DNA from: an uncultured Bacilli bacterium
GTDB lineage: Bacteria; Bacillota_I; Bacilli_A; RF39; UBA660
Assembly (NCBI GenBank): GCA_934089255.1
Contig: CAKOJI010000021.1
Coordinates: 1-19,465 of the forward strand
DNA: 19,465 bases
Direction of reading: 5' to 3'
The position numbers were made by a program, and so were the translations under genes. Under the pieces are notes generated by a model that saw nothing but the letters and a program-made list of their open reading frames with translations, had not been told where the DNA came from and did no database searches. Shown here in pieces: positions 7,397 to 14,088 of this stretch (position 1 is the stretch's first letter; each line of letters begins with the position of its first letter).

Positions 7397-7509
7397 ATGT
7401 AAATGTATTAGAAAATTAAAAATGTTAGTCGCTTACGGATGGTGCGAGTTATAAATGATTCCATTCGAAAATGTTGGAAAACTTTAATAAAAAATATTGA
7501 AGTTTTTTT
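7397..7509 (+). ncRNA. Putative structured RNA: H-type pseudoknot plus terminator
   Basis: This gap holds an unusually GC-rich block (7428-7448) in otherwise AT-rich DNA. TCGC (7429-7432) can pair with GCGA (7444-7447). Inside that loop CGGATGG (7436-7442) can pair with CCATTCG (7461-7467; seven pairs, one G-U). The two stems interleave as an H-type pseudoknot with loops of 3, 1 and 13 nt. AAAATGTT occurs on both sides (7419-7426, 7468-7475), and a terminator follows at 7478. The layout fits a small regulatory RNA or a compact riboswitch-like leader for the HAD gene at 7552. I could not match it to a known riboswitch class. The 5' end is a guess. Confidence 0.4.
7478..7509 (+). terminator. 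Terminator ending the intergenic RNA
   Basis: AAAACTTTAATA (7478-7489) pairs with TATTGAAGTTTT (7495-7506) over twelve positions with one G-U, a five-A loop, and a T run at 7503-7509. The stem has low GC but is long. The downstream promoter's -35 (TTGAAG) lies in its 3' arm. Confidence 0.65.
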
Positions 7510-7523
7510 AATTGTGTTATAAT
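7497..7523 (+). promoter_or_regulatory. Sigma-A extended -10 promoter of the HAD gene
   Basis: TATAAT at 7518-7523 is preceded by TGT (7515-7517). TTGAAG at 7497-7502 is a poor -35 with a short 15-nt spacer, acceptable for an extended -10 promoter. Transcription would start near 7530, about 12 nt before AGGTGA. Confidence 0.55.
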
Positions 7524-7551
7524 AAAGAACAAGACTGTTAAAGGTGATGTT

Positions 7552-8082
7552 ATGAAGTTATATATTGATTGTGATGGAGTTATATTTGATAGTGAAAAAT
7601 TAATTTTTAATGAAGATTACTATAAACTAGAAAATAATGGATTAATAAAGACTGAAGAAGATAAAATAAAGTATGTACAAGAAGTAGATTGGTATAAAAT
7701 ATTAAATGATTGTGAAGTAATAAATAATTCTATAGAGGTATTACGTAGTTTAAAAAGAGATTTTACAATATTAACTAAAATACATTCTATGAATAATGAA
7801 GGTGTAGCTAAAGTAAAAATGTTTAGGAGTTTAGGAATAAAAAATGAAATTATATTATGTCCATATAAACTACAAAAGCATGATTTAGTTAGTGCACGTG
7901 AAAATATACTTGTAGATGATACTATTAATAATTTAGTATTATGGGAAAAAATGGGCGGTTATCCAATATTTTTTAATAAAGATAATATAGATATTGATGG
8001 ATGGAATAGTGTTAATACCAAGTATAAAAGAATTAGTTCTTTAGATAGTTTAAATAATGTAAAAAAATTAATTTTGAAGTAA
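7552..8082 (+). CDS. HAD-superfamily hydrolase, 5'-nucleotidase-like
   Basis: A 176-residue HAD-fold phosphatase. Motif I is YIDCDGVIFDSE (nucleophile D6, acid/base D8). Motif II is the Thr in FTILTKIHS, and the acidic motif IV is ILVDDTINN. The small size, the insertion after motif I and the C-terminal KMGGYPIFFNK resemble the deoxyribonucleotidase/NT5C-like branch, but the substrate is uncertain. AGGTGA at 7542-7547 places the ATG. It has its own promoter just upstream and follows the putative structured RNA, so it is the natural candidate for a gene controlled by that element. No terminator is seen after it. Confidence 0.75.
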   Translation: MKLYIDCDGVIFDSEKLIFNEDYYKLENNGLIKTEEDKIKYVQEVDWYKILNDCEVINNSIEVLRSLKRDFTILTKIHSMNNEGVAKVKMFRSLGIKNEIILCPYKLQKHDLVSARENILVDDTINNLVLWEKMGGYPIFFNKDNIDIDGWNSVNTKYKRISSLDSLNNVKKLILK

Positions 8083-8089
8083 ATTGGTG

Positions 8090-8139
8090 TTTTGCAACTG
8101 AATTTATACAAAATGTAAATTAAATTAGGTTTTGCTACT
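8090..8139. repeat. Direct repeats TTTTGCWACT, possible operators
   Basis: TTTTGCAACT (8090-8099) and TTTTGCTACT (8130-8139) differ at one base and lie exactly 40 bp apart, about four helical turns. The second covers the -35 region of the regulator gene that follows, as expected for autoregulation. A weak 7-bp hairpin (8102-8120) lies between them. Confidence 0.4.
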
Positions 8140-8159
8140 TATAATAAACACTGTATAAT
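8132..8159 (+). promoter_or_regulatory. Promoter of the XRE membrane regulator
   Basis: TTGCTA (8132-8137), 16-nt spacer, TATAAT (8154-8159). The predicted start falls near 8166, at the first G of the GGAGGTGA ribosome binding site (8166-8173). Confidence 0.55.
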
Positions 8160-8179
8160 TTCGTTGGAGGTGAAAAAAC

Positions 8180-9526
8180 GTGAAGTTTCAAGAGAAATTA
8201 TCTAGAATGAGAAAGGAAAAGAATTTAAGTCAAGAAGCACTTGCGGAAAAATTAGGAATGTCAAGACAAGCTATTAGTAAATGGGAGAGTGGTAATAGTT
8301 ATCCTGATATGGCAACAATTATTAAAGTTGCTAAAGTATTAGATTGTAAAATAGATGATTTAATTGATGATGATGTTGTAGGAGTAAAAAATACTAATAA
8401 TAAAATAAATTTTAATATTTTATTAAAAGATATATTAGATTTTATTACTAAAACTTATAATATGTTTTGGAGTATGAAGTTTTTTGATAAAGTTAAATGT
8501 ATTATAGAAGTGTTATTAATTATATTAGTTTGTTATTTTTGTTCTTATGTATTTTTTGAATTTTTAAGAAATACTATATTAAACTTATTTAAGTTTTTAC
8601 CTAGTACTCCATTTCAATATTTAGTAAGTGTATTTAAAACATTATATAGTATTTTAATGTTTGTAGTATCTTTTATAGTTACTTTACATTTGTTTAAAAT
8701 AAGATATTTAGATTATTATGTTACTGTTACTGATAATGATATAGAAAAAAAGGTTGTTGAAGAAGATATTAATAATAAGAAAGAATATAAAGAGTGTAAG
8801 AGAGAAAAAATAATTATAAGAGATAATAGACATAGTGCTAATTCTATAATAGATTTTTTTGCTAGAATAGTTGTTTTTCTAATAAAAATACTTGTATTAT
8901 TTATATTAATGTTTTTAGTATTTGGATTTGTTTTCTTAGTATTTTTATCTACAGTATCAATAGTATGGATTAAATATGGGTTAGTATTCTTAGGATCATT
9001 TATATTTTTGTTAGGTTTTTTATTACTTGTTTATGTGTTTATAGAATTAATGTATAAATTTATATTTAATATAAAGAATAATTTTAAAAGATTATTTGTA
9101 ATGTTTTTATCAAGTTTATTTGTTATTGGTATTGGTAGTGGTATTATATTTTTAGAATTAAGTAAATTTGATTATATTTATGAAGATATTAAAGATAATA
9201 ATACAGTATTGCATATAGATGTTAATAATAATACTACGTTTTATGAATTAGAATATTATTTAGAAAGCAATAAAGTTATTATTGATGATAAAGTAAAAGA
9301 TATTGAAATAAGTGTAGATTATAGTAATAATATAGTACCTTATATAAATGAAAATAATTATATAGAATATGATGTTAAAGATATTAATTATTTGAAAGAT
9401 ATTTTAAATAATATTAAAGTTAAGAAAATAATTATTAGTGATAATTATAATTATAATGTTAAATATGTTAAATTATCTAAAAAGAGTTTTGATATTATAA
9501 AGAAGAATAATAAATTAGAATCGTAA
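8180..9526 (+). CDS. XRE-family regulator fused to a multi-span membrane domain
   Basis: A 448-residue protein with an N-terminal Cro/C1-type helix-turn-helix (about 3-60; recognition segment GMSRQAISKWESGNSYPD), a short linker, then hydrophobic helices at about 108-128, 148-172, 225-262, 265-292 and 303-327. A charged cytoplasmic stretch (185-215) lies between helices 2 and 3. The final 120 residues (330-448) are polar, Asp/Asn/Ile-rich and probably extracytoplasmic. The layout is that of a one-component membrane-bound transcription factor that could read an envelope signal directly. The GTG start is supported by GGAGGTGA six bases upstream. Putative operator repeats precede it. Target genes are unknown; no terminator with a T tract follows. 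Confidence 0.8.
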   Translation: MKFQEKLSRMRKEKNLSQEALAEKLGMSRQAISKWESGNSYPDMATIIKVAKVLDCKIDDLIDDDVVGVKNTNNKINFNILLKDILDFITKTYNMFWSMKFFDKVKCIIEVLLIILVCYFCSYVFFEFLRNTILNLFKFLPSTPFQYLVSVFKTLYSILMFVVSFIVTLHLFKIRYLDYYVTVTDNDIEKKVVEEDINNKKEYKECKREKIIIRDNRHSANSIIDFFARIVVFLIKILVLFILMFLVFGFVFLVFLSTVSIVWIKYGLVFLGSFIFLLGFLLLVYVFIELMYKFIFNIKNNFKRLFVMFLSSLFVIGIGSGIIFLELSKFDYIYEDIKDNNTVLHIDVNNNTTFYELEYYLESNKVIIDDKVKDIEISVDYSNNIVPYINENNYIEYDVKDINYLKDILNNIKVKKIIISDNYNYNVKYVKLSKKSFDIIKKNNKLES

Positions 9527-9544
9527 AAGTTATGTAAACTTATA

Positions 9545-9573
9545 TTGCATATACTAATTAATGATGTTAATAT
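9545..9573 (+). promoter_or_regulatory. Promoter of the small ORF and PRPP synthetase unit
   Basis: TTGCAT (9545-9550), a 17-nt spacer, TAATAT (9568-9573) with TGT just before it (extended -10). AGGTGA begins at 9579, five bases after the -10, so the mRNA would start at the Shine-Dalgarno. Confidence 0.6.
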
Positions 9574-9589
9574 TAAATAGGTGATGGTA

Positions 9590-9658
9590 ATGAAGATGGT
9601 AAATGTAAAAAAATATATTAATTCATTACTATTAAACTATAAACTAGATACTTTTTAA
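9590..9658 (+). CDS. 22-residue small ORF / possible leader peptide
   Basis: ATG, 22 codons and TAA, encoding a Lys/Asn/Leu-rich peptide (MKMVNVKKYINSLLLNYKL then DTF). AGGTGA at 9579-9584 is five bases before the ATG, and a good promoter lies just upstream, so translation is likely. The last six codons and the stop form the 5' arm and loop of a terminator hairpin that precedes the PRPP synthetase gene. A ribosome reaching the stop would cover the 5' arm and favour read-through, an arrangement typical of attenuators. Alternatively it is simply a small-protein gene with a terminator over its stop, as several larger genes here have. No run of one regulatory amino acid stands out. Confidence 0.5.
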   Translation: MKMVNVKKYINSLLLNYKLDTF

Positions 9659-9671
9659 GTACCTAGTTTTT
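9641..9671 (+). terminator. Terminator/attenuator before the PRPP synthetase gene
   Basis: AAACTAG (9641-9647) pairs with CTAGTTT (9663-9669); after one A-C mismatch, TACTT (9649-9653) pairs with AAGTA (9657-9661) over a TTT loop; T run 9667-9671. The stop codon of the small ORF (9656-9658) lies in the loop and inner stem. No separate promoter is visible between it and the next gene, so read-through is probably required. Confidence 0.7.
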
Positions 9672-9692
9672 ATATTGTTAAGGAGTGTAGTA

Positions 9693-10832
9693 ATGAAAAA
9701 ACAAGTAGAAAATGAGAAATTAAGATTAATCGTATTTGAAAGTGCTAAAGAATTAGGAGAAAAGATAGATAAACATTTATTAAAAATATGTGGATTAAAT
9801 GATGAAGAATATACGTTTATTGTTCCTATTAAAGAAGTGTTTTTTAATGATGGACATACTAAAGTAGAGATACAAGAAACAGTAAGAGGAAAGGATTTGT
9901 TTTTATTAACTGATATCGGTAATTATAGTTTAAGTTATACTATGCATCAAATGATAAATCATACAAGTCCTAATGATTTAATGATAGAATTATTAGATGG
10001 TATAGGAGCAATGAATAGTCATGCAGATAAAATTAATGTGATAATGCCGCTTTTATTTGCAGGAAGACAACATAGAAGAAATACTAGAGAAAATTTGATG
10101 TGTGGATATATGTTGCATTTATTAGATATGAATCAGCATATAAAAAGTGTTATAACATTTGATGCTCATGATCAAGGTGTAGAACATGCTATGTTTAATA
10201 CTGAGTTTGATAATTTTTTTCCAACTAATACTATTTTGGAAAGTGTTATAAATGATTTAAGTATTGATGATTTAAAAAATATAGTTTTTGTTTCTCCAGA
10301 TAATGGAGCTGTTGGTAGAAGAAATGTTTATTTAAATTCGTTTCAGTCAGAAAATATTCATAGAGAGGCAGGAAGTTTTTATAAACAAAGAGATTATAAT
10401 ATAGTAGTAAATGGTAAAAACCCTATTATTAGCCATGATTATTGTGGAAATGATAATCTAGAAGGTAAAACTGCTATAATAACTGATGATATGATTTCTA
10501 GTGGCGGAAGTATGTTTGATGTTATAGATGAATTAAAAAAAAGAAAAGTTAAAAAAGTTTTTGTTATAGTGACTTATGCTCTTTATACTGAAGGAATAGA
10601 AAAATTTAATAAATATTTTAATGAAGGATTATTATCAGGTGTATATACAACAAATTTATCTTATATACCGGAATCTTTCAGAGAAAAAGAATGGTTACAT
10701 GTGTGTGATTGTTCTAAGATGATATCTAATGTTATATATAATATACATAATGATTTGTCTATTTCTGATATACTAAGAGATAAAAGTGAGCCAATTAAGA
10801 GATTAGAAAAGAAATTTAATGGAGAAAAATAA
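9693..10832 (+). CDS. prs: Ribose-phosphate pyrophosphokinase, long divergent type
   Basis: Makes PRPP from ribose 5-phosphate and ATP, feeding purine, pyrimidine, NAD, His and Trp synthesis. The 379-residue protein is longer than the usual 310-320. It keeps the flexible-loop AGRQHRR (123-129), a DAHDQG segment (D157, H159) in the place of the classical DLH, SPDNGAVGR (201-209), and the PRPP-binding loop TDDMISSGGSM (264-274). The KRR-type segment is reduced to KQRD. It belongs to the long type found in Clostridia and related lineages; activity is likely but unproven. The frame extends up to TTG 9675, but AGGAG (9681-9685) points to ATG 9693. The upstream small ORF and terminator suggest attenuation. 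It overlaps the next gene by 14 nt. Confidence 0.83.
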   Translation: MKKQVENEKLRLIVFESAKELGEKIDKHLLKICGLNDEEYTFIVPIKEVFFNDGHTKVEIQETVRGKDLFLLTDIGNYSLSYTMHQMINHTSPNDLMIELLDGIGAMNSHADKINVIMPLLFAGRQHRRNTRENLMCGYMLHLLDMNQHIKSVITFDAHDQGVEHAMFNTEFDNFFPTNTILESVINDLSIDDLKNIVFVSPDNGAVGRRNVYLNSFQSENIHREAGSFYKQRDYNIVVNGKNPIISHDYCGNDNLEGKTAIITDDMISSGGSMFDVIDELKKRKVKKVFVIVTYALYTEGIEKFNKYFNEGLLSGVYTTNLSYIPESFREKEWLHVCDCSKMISNVIYNIHNDLSISDILRDKSEPIKRLEKKFNGEK

Positions 10833-12228
10833 AAGGTATGATGTTGTTATAGTAGGAGCAGGGCCTGCTGGTTTGTTTGCTGCTTATGAATTAATTAATA
10901 AAAATAAAAATTTAAAAATATTACTTTTAGATAGAGGTAAATTTGCTAATCATAGAGTTTGTCCAATGAATAAATTTGGAACCAAGTGTAAGAATTGTAA
11001 TCCTTGTGGAATACTTTCTGGATTTGGTGGAGCTGGTACGTTCAGTGATGGAAAACTTAATTTTACACCTAAATTAGGTAAAAGTGATTTATATAAATAT
11101 ATGAGTGAGAGTGATGCTGAAAAATTACTTATAGATACTGAGGATATATTTAATAAATTTGGTATGGATAGTGATATTTATCCATCTAATATGGATGAAG
11201 CGTTGAAGATAAAAAAAGATATTGCAAAACATGGTGCTAAATTATTAATAATAAAACAAAAACATTTAGGTAGTGATAAATTACCAGGATATATTATAGA
11301 GTTTACTAATTATTTAAAAAATAATAATGTGGAACTACTTGAAAATGTTGATGTTTTAGATATAGTAGAAAAGAAAAATAATTTAGAAGTTATAGGAATG
11401 AAATTAAATGATAAAATTTCGTTTAAAACAAAAAAAGTTATAGTTGCACCTGGTAGAACAGGTGCTAAATGGGTACAAGAATATTCAGATAAACATGATA
11501 TACCTTATCTATCACAAAGTATAGAAGTGGGTGTTAGAATAGAAGTAAGAAAAGAAATATTAGAAGATTTATGTAATGTAATATATGATCCAAGTATTTT
11601 TATAAAAACTAAAACTTATGGAGATGAGATAAGAACGTTTTGTACTAATCCAGGTGGTTTTGTAACTAAGGAAAATTATTATGGATATATTTGTGTAAAT
11701 GGACATGCGTTAAAGGAAACTAAGACTAATAATAGTAATTTTGCGTTTATTACTAAAATAAATTTAACAGAACCAGTTACTAATACTAGAGAATATGGTG
11801 AGTGTATTGCTAAAATTGCTAACTGTTTAGGAGATGGGAAACCTATTATACAAACTTTAGGTGATTTAAAGAAATTTAGGAGAACTAGAGAAAGTAGGCT
11901 TAGCAAACAGTTTATTACTCCAACTTTAAAAGATGTGGTTGCTGGTGATCTTGCTCTTGTAATGCCTAAAAGAGTTATAACAAATATATTAGATGGTTTA
12001 GAAACATTAGATAAAATTATTCCAGGAGTTAATAATGATGAAACACTTTTATATGGACCTGAAATTAAATTCTTTTCAAATGAAATTGAAACTAATAATA
12101 ATTTTGCACTATTAAATAATAATAATATTTATTTTATTGGTGATGGTGCTGGAAAAGCAGGTAATATAGTTATTGCTGCTGCAACAGGCTTAGTTGCAGC
12201 AAGAGATATAATTAAGAATATGAAGTAA
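10819..12228 (+). CDS. FAD-dependent oxidoreductase (COG2509-like)
   Basis: A 469-residue flavoprotein with an N-terminal dinucleotide-binding fold (DVVIVGAGPAGLFAAYEL, 8-25, and the ribose-binding Asp in LLLDRGKF), a second FAD motif (VIVAPGRTGAKW) and a C-terminal IYFIGDGAGKAGNI. It matches the uncharacterised FAD-dependent dehydrogenase family COG2509, whose conserved insert is seen as CPMNKFGTKC, CNPC and GFGGAGTFSDGKL (48-80). The cysteines at 48, 57, 60 and 63 look like a metal or redox site. The electron donor and substrate are unknown. Start and frame are supported by the 14-nt overlap with the PRPP synthetase gene, though the ribosome binding site is weak. The stop codon lies within the following terminator. 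Confidence 0.85.
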   Translation: MEKNKRYDVVIVGAGPAGLFAAYELINKNKNLKILLLDRGKFANHRVCPMNKFGTKCKNCNPCGILSGFGGAGTFSDGKLNFTPKLGKSDLYKYMSESDAEKLLIDTEDIFNKFGMDSDIYPSNMDEALKIKKDIAKHGAKLLIIKQKHLGSDKLPGYIIEFTNYLKNNNVELLENVDVLDIVEKKNNLEVIGMKLNDKISFKTKKVIVAPGRTGAKWVQEYSDKHDIPYLSQSIEVGVRIEVRKEILEDLCNVIYDPSIFIKTKTYGDEIRTFCTNPGGFVTKENYYGYICVNGHALKETKTNNSNFAFITKINLTEPVTNTREYGECIAKIANCLGDGKPIIQTLGDLKKFRRTRESRLSKQFITPTLKDVVAGDLALVMPKRVITNILDGLETLDKIIPGVNNDETLLYGPEIKFFSNEIETNNNFALLNNNNIYFIGDGAGKAGNIVIAAATGLVAARDIIKNMK

Positions 12229-12249
12229 TTGTATTATTTCATATTTTTT
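12217..12249 (+). terminator. Terminator built over the FAD-gene stop codon
   Basis: A 13-position stem, 12217-12229 with 12233-12245, contains one G-U pair, has loop TGT (12230-12232) and a T run at 12244-12249. The gene's TAA (12226-12228) is in the 5' arm, and the -35 of the next promoter occupies the loop. Confidence 0.75.
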
Positions 12250-12257
12250 GTTATAAT
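12229..12257 (+). promoter_or_regulatory. Promoter nested in the terminator, for the lipoprotein operon
   Basis: TTGTAT (12229-12234), a 17-nt spacer, TATAAT (12252-12257) with TGT in front (extended -10). The predicted start near 12264 rules out the TTG at 12263 as the translation start of the next gene and favours ATG 12281. Confidence 0.65.
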
Positions 12258-12280
12258 TAATTTTGAAGAGTAGGTGGATT

Positions 12281-12925
12281 ATGAAAAGAATAGTACTTTT
12301 ATTAAGTTTAATACTAGTTACTAGTGCCTGTACTAATTTAAATAATTTAGATTATAAAGATAATATAAATGAAGTAATAAAAAGTAATTCTAATAATAAA
12401 TTATATAATCATGTAGGGAATGGATATAAATATTATTTACCTAAATATATGAGTGTAAAGAATATGATTAATTTTAATGAAAAGATTAATAGTAATGATT
12501 ATACTTATTATTTATATTTAGATGTAGTTAGTTTTAATAGTAAAAAACAAGATAAGATTAATAAAAAATGTGATATAAATTATGAATTTAAACAAAATAA
12601 TAATGAAGGTTATTTATGTGTTAATAATATAAATAATGAGTATTTAGTTGAAATTGTATATAATTATGCTAAAATAGAAGTGAAAGTAGCAAAAAATGAT
12701 TTAAATGAGGCTATAAATAATGGTATAATAATATTGTCAACGATTAAATATGATAGTGATTTAATAAGTAAGATGATAGGTGAGAGTAAACTTGATGGAA
12801 GTGAAGAAACACTAAATATATTTAAAGATACAAAGAGTAAAGATGATTTTCTTGATGTTGTAGAAGAATATGACAATTATGATGATAGTCAAAATAAAGT
12901 ACCAGATTATGATGTTATAAATTAG
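12281..12925 (+). CDS. Putative lipoprotein of unknown function
   Basis: 214 residues. MKR is followed by a hydrophobic stretch ending VTSAC, a plausible lipobox with C17 as the lipidated residue (Thr at -3 is atypical, so the call is not certain). The mature part is polar and Asn/Lys/Tyr-rich, mixes predicted strands and helices, has two further Cys (in KKCDINY and YLCVNN), and ends in an acidic Asp-rich tail. It shows no family I recognise. Start ATG 12281 rests on TAGGTGG at 12271-12277 and the promoter position. First gene of a run including DUF948-like and YtxH-like proteins, so an envelope role is inferred. Lgt, the enzyme that would lipidate it, is encoded 2 kb downstream. Confidence 0.7.
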   Translation: MKRIVLLLSLILVTSACTNLNNLDYKDNINEVIKSNSNNKLYNHVGNGYKYYLPKYMSVKNMINFNEKINSNDYTYYLYLDVVSFNSKKQDKINKKCDINYEFKQNNNEGYLCVNNINNEYLVEIVYNYAKIEVKVAKNDLNEAINNGIIILSTIKYDSDLISKMIGESKLDGSEETLNIFKDTKSKDDFLDVVEEYDNYDDSQNKVPDYDVIN

Positions 12926-12940
12926 GAAGGATGACTTATT

Positions 12941-13801
12941 ATGGGTTTATTAGATAAGGTTAAAGGAATATTATTTGATGAAGAAGAAATAGAAATTCCG
13001 GAAATAACAAAAGAAACTAAAAAAGATAATAAGAATGTAATAAAAAAAGAAGTAGAAGAAGAGAAGAATCCAATTAGAGAACTTAAAGTACCTAAAGAAG
13101 ATTTTAGTGATAGAAAATATCGTAGTGAGTCAACTTTTACGTTTCCTATAGATTTTGATGATGAAGAAGAAACAATAAAAGAACCAGCTAAAGTAGAAGA
13201 AATTAAACCAGTAAAGAAACCTATAAAGTATGAAAGAGAAGTAGAAAAAAGAGATTATAGTAGTTTTTTAAATAAAAAAGATGAAAAGAAACATTTTAAA
13301 CCAACTCCTATTATTTCTCCAGTATATGGTGTATTAGATCAAAACTATAAAAAAGAAGATGTTATAGTAAAAAAAGATGTATTAAGAGCACCTAAAGGTT
13401 TAACTATAGAAGAAGTAAGAAAAAGAGCATTTGGTTCTTTAGAAGATGAAATAGATGCTAATTTAACAGGTACTAAAGAAATAAATGTAGAAAAAGTTGT
13501 AGAAGAAAAAAAGGTTAAAGAAGAAGTTGTAGTTGAAGAACCTGTAGATAAATTAAAGACTATAGGTGAATTAATAGATGAAGATAATAAAAATTTAGAA
13601 ATACCAGAAATTGAGAGTATAGATGATAAAGATGTTGAATATAATAAAAATGATACAAATATAATTGATGTTCCATCAAATTCTATAGATGATTTATTAA
13701 AAAAAGATAATGGTGATGATACAAAAAAAGAAGATATTGATGATGAAGAAGCTGATTTATTTAGTTTAATTGATTCAATGTATGAAGAAAAGGGAGAATA
13801 G
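12941..13801 (+). CDS. Charged, largely disordered protein with a short conserved-looking core
   Basis: 286 residues, dominated by Glu, Lys and Asp, with no transmembrane segment or signal peptide. Three parts break the low complexity: an amphipathic N-terminus (MGLLDKVKGILFDEE), a central island rich in Pro, Ile and Tyr (about 118-140, containing FKPTPIISPVYGVLDQNY) and PKGLTIEEVRKRAFGSL (151-167). The C-terminus ends in a hydrophobic, acidic stretch (ADLFSLIDSMYEE). This looks like a scaffold carrying short linear motifs with an N-terminal membrane-binding helix, perhaps a partner of the envelope proteins encoded next to it. GGAAGGATG before the ATG supports the start. Function unknown. Confidence 0.7.
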   Translation: MGLLDKVKGILFDEEEIEIPEITKETKKDNKNVIKKEVEEEKNPIRELKVPKEDFSDRKYRSESTFTFPIDFDDEEETIKEPAKVEEIKPVKKPIKYEREVEKRDYSSFLNKKDEKKHFKPTPIISPVYGVLDQNYKKEDVIVKKDVLRAPKGLTIEEVRKRAFGSLEDEIDANLTGTKEINVEKVVEEKKVKEEVVVEEPVDKLKTIGELIDEDNKNLEIPEIESIDDKDVEYNKNDTNIIDVPSNSIDDLLKKDNGDDTKKEDIDDEEADLFSLIDSMYEEKGE

Positions 13802-13803
13802 AA

Positions 13804-14088
13804 ATGGCTATAGAAGAATTTTTACCAATAGTTATATATGTATTAGTTATTGTTCTTTTAATAATTTTAATTGTTATGGGTATTAAATTATTAAAAGTTA
13901 TTAGTAAGACAGATAAGTTATTAACTGATGTACAAGATAAAGTAAATTCATTTAATGGAATATTTAGAATTATAGATGTTGCAGGGGATAAATTATCGAT
14001 GGGTGTGACTTGGATTACAGATTGCATCATAAGTTTGATAAATAAATTTTTTAAAAAAAGAAAGGAAGAGGAAGAAGAAAATGAGTAA
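13804..14088 (+). CDS. Single-span DUF948-like membrane protein
   Basis: 94 residues: one N-terminal transmembrane helix (about 7-29, rich in Ile, Val and Leu), a helical or coiled stretch (LLKVISKTDKLLTDVQDKVNSF), a second amphipathic region and a Lys/Glu tail. The composition and the position directly before a YtxH-like gene match the DUF948/YtxH pairs of Firmicutes, which are general-stress or envelope associated; the function is not established. Starts three bases after the previous stop and overlaps the next gene by eight bases. Confidence 0.65.
   Translation: MAIEEFLPIVIYVLVIVLLIILIVMGIKLLKVISKTDKLLTDVQDKVNSFNGIFRIIDVAGDKLSMGVTWITDCIISLINKFFKKRKEEEEENE

Noticed and set aside
7422..7454. 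Ten-codon ORF in the structured RNA region (ATG then TAA, containing Trp and Cys codons)
   Set aside because: There is no Shine-Dalgarno before the ATG, the codons (GTC, TAC, TGC) are unlike the rest of the genome, and base pairing explains the sequence better.
7428..7475. Possible guanidine-II (ACGG loop), fluoride, T-box or tRNA-like element
   Set aside because: Only one ACGG occurs and its flanks do not pair as a hairpin, no T-box TGGNACC is present, the fluoride core does not align, and no tRNA acceptor/T-arm folds.
11679..11906. Minus-strand ORF of 75 codons inside the FAD-oxidoreductase gene
   Set aside because: It is a shadow of the coding strand, with no ribosome binding site and low-complexity Leu-rich sequence.
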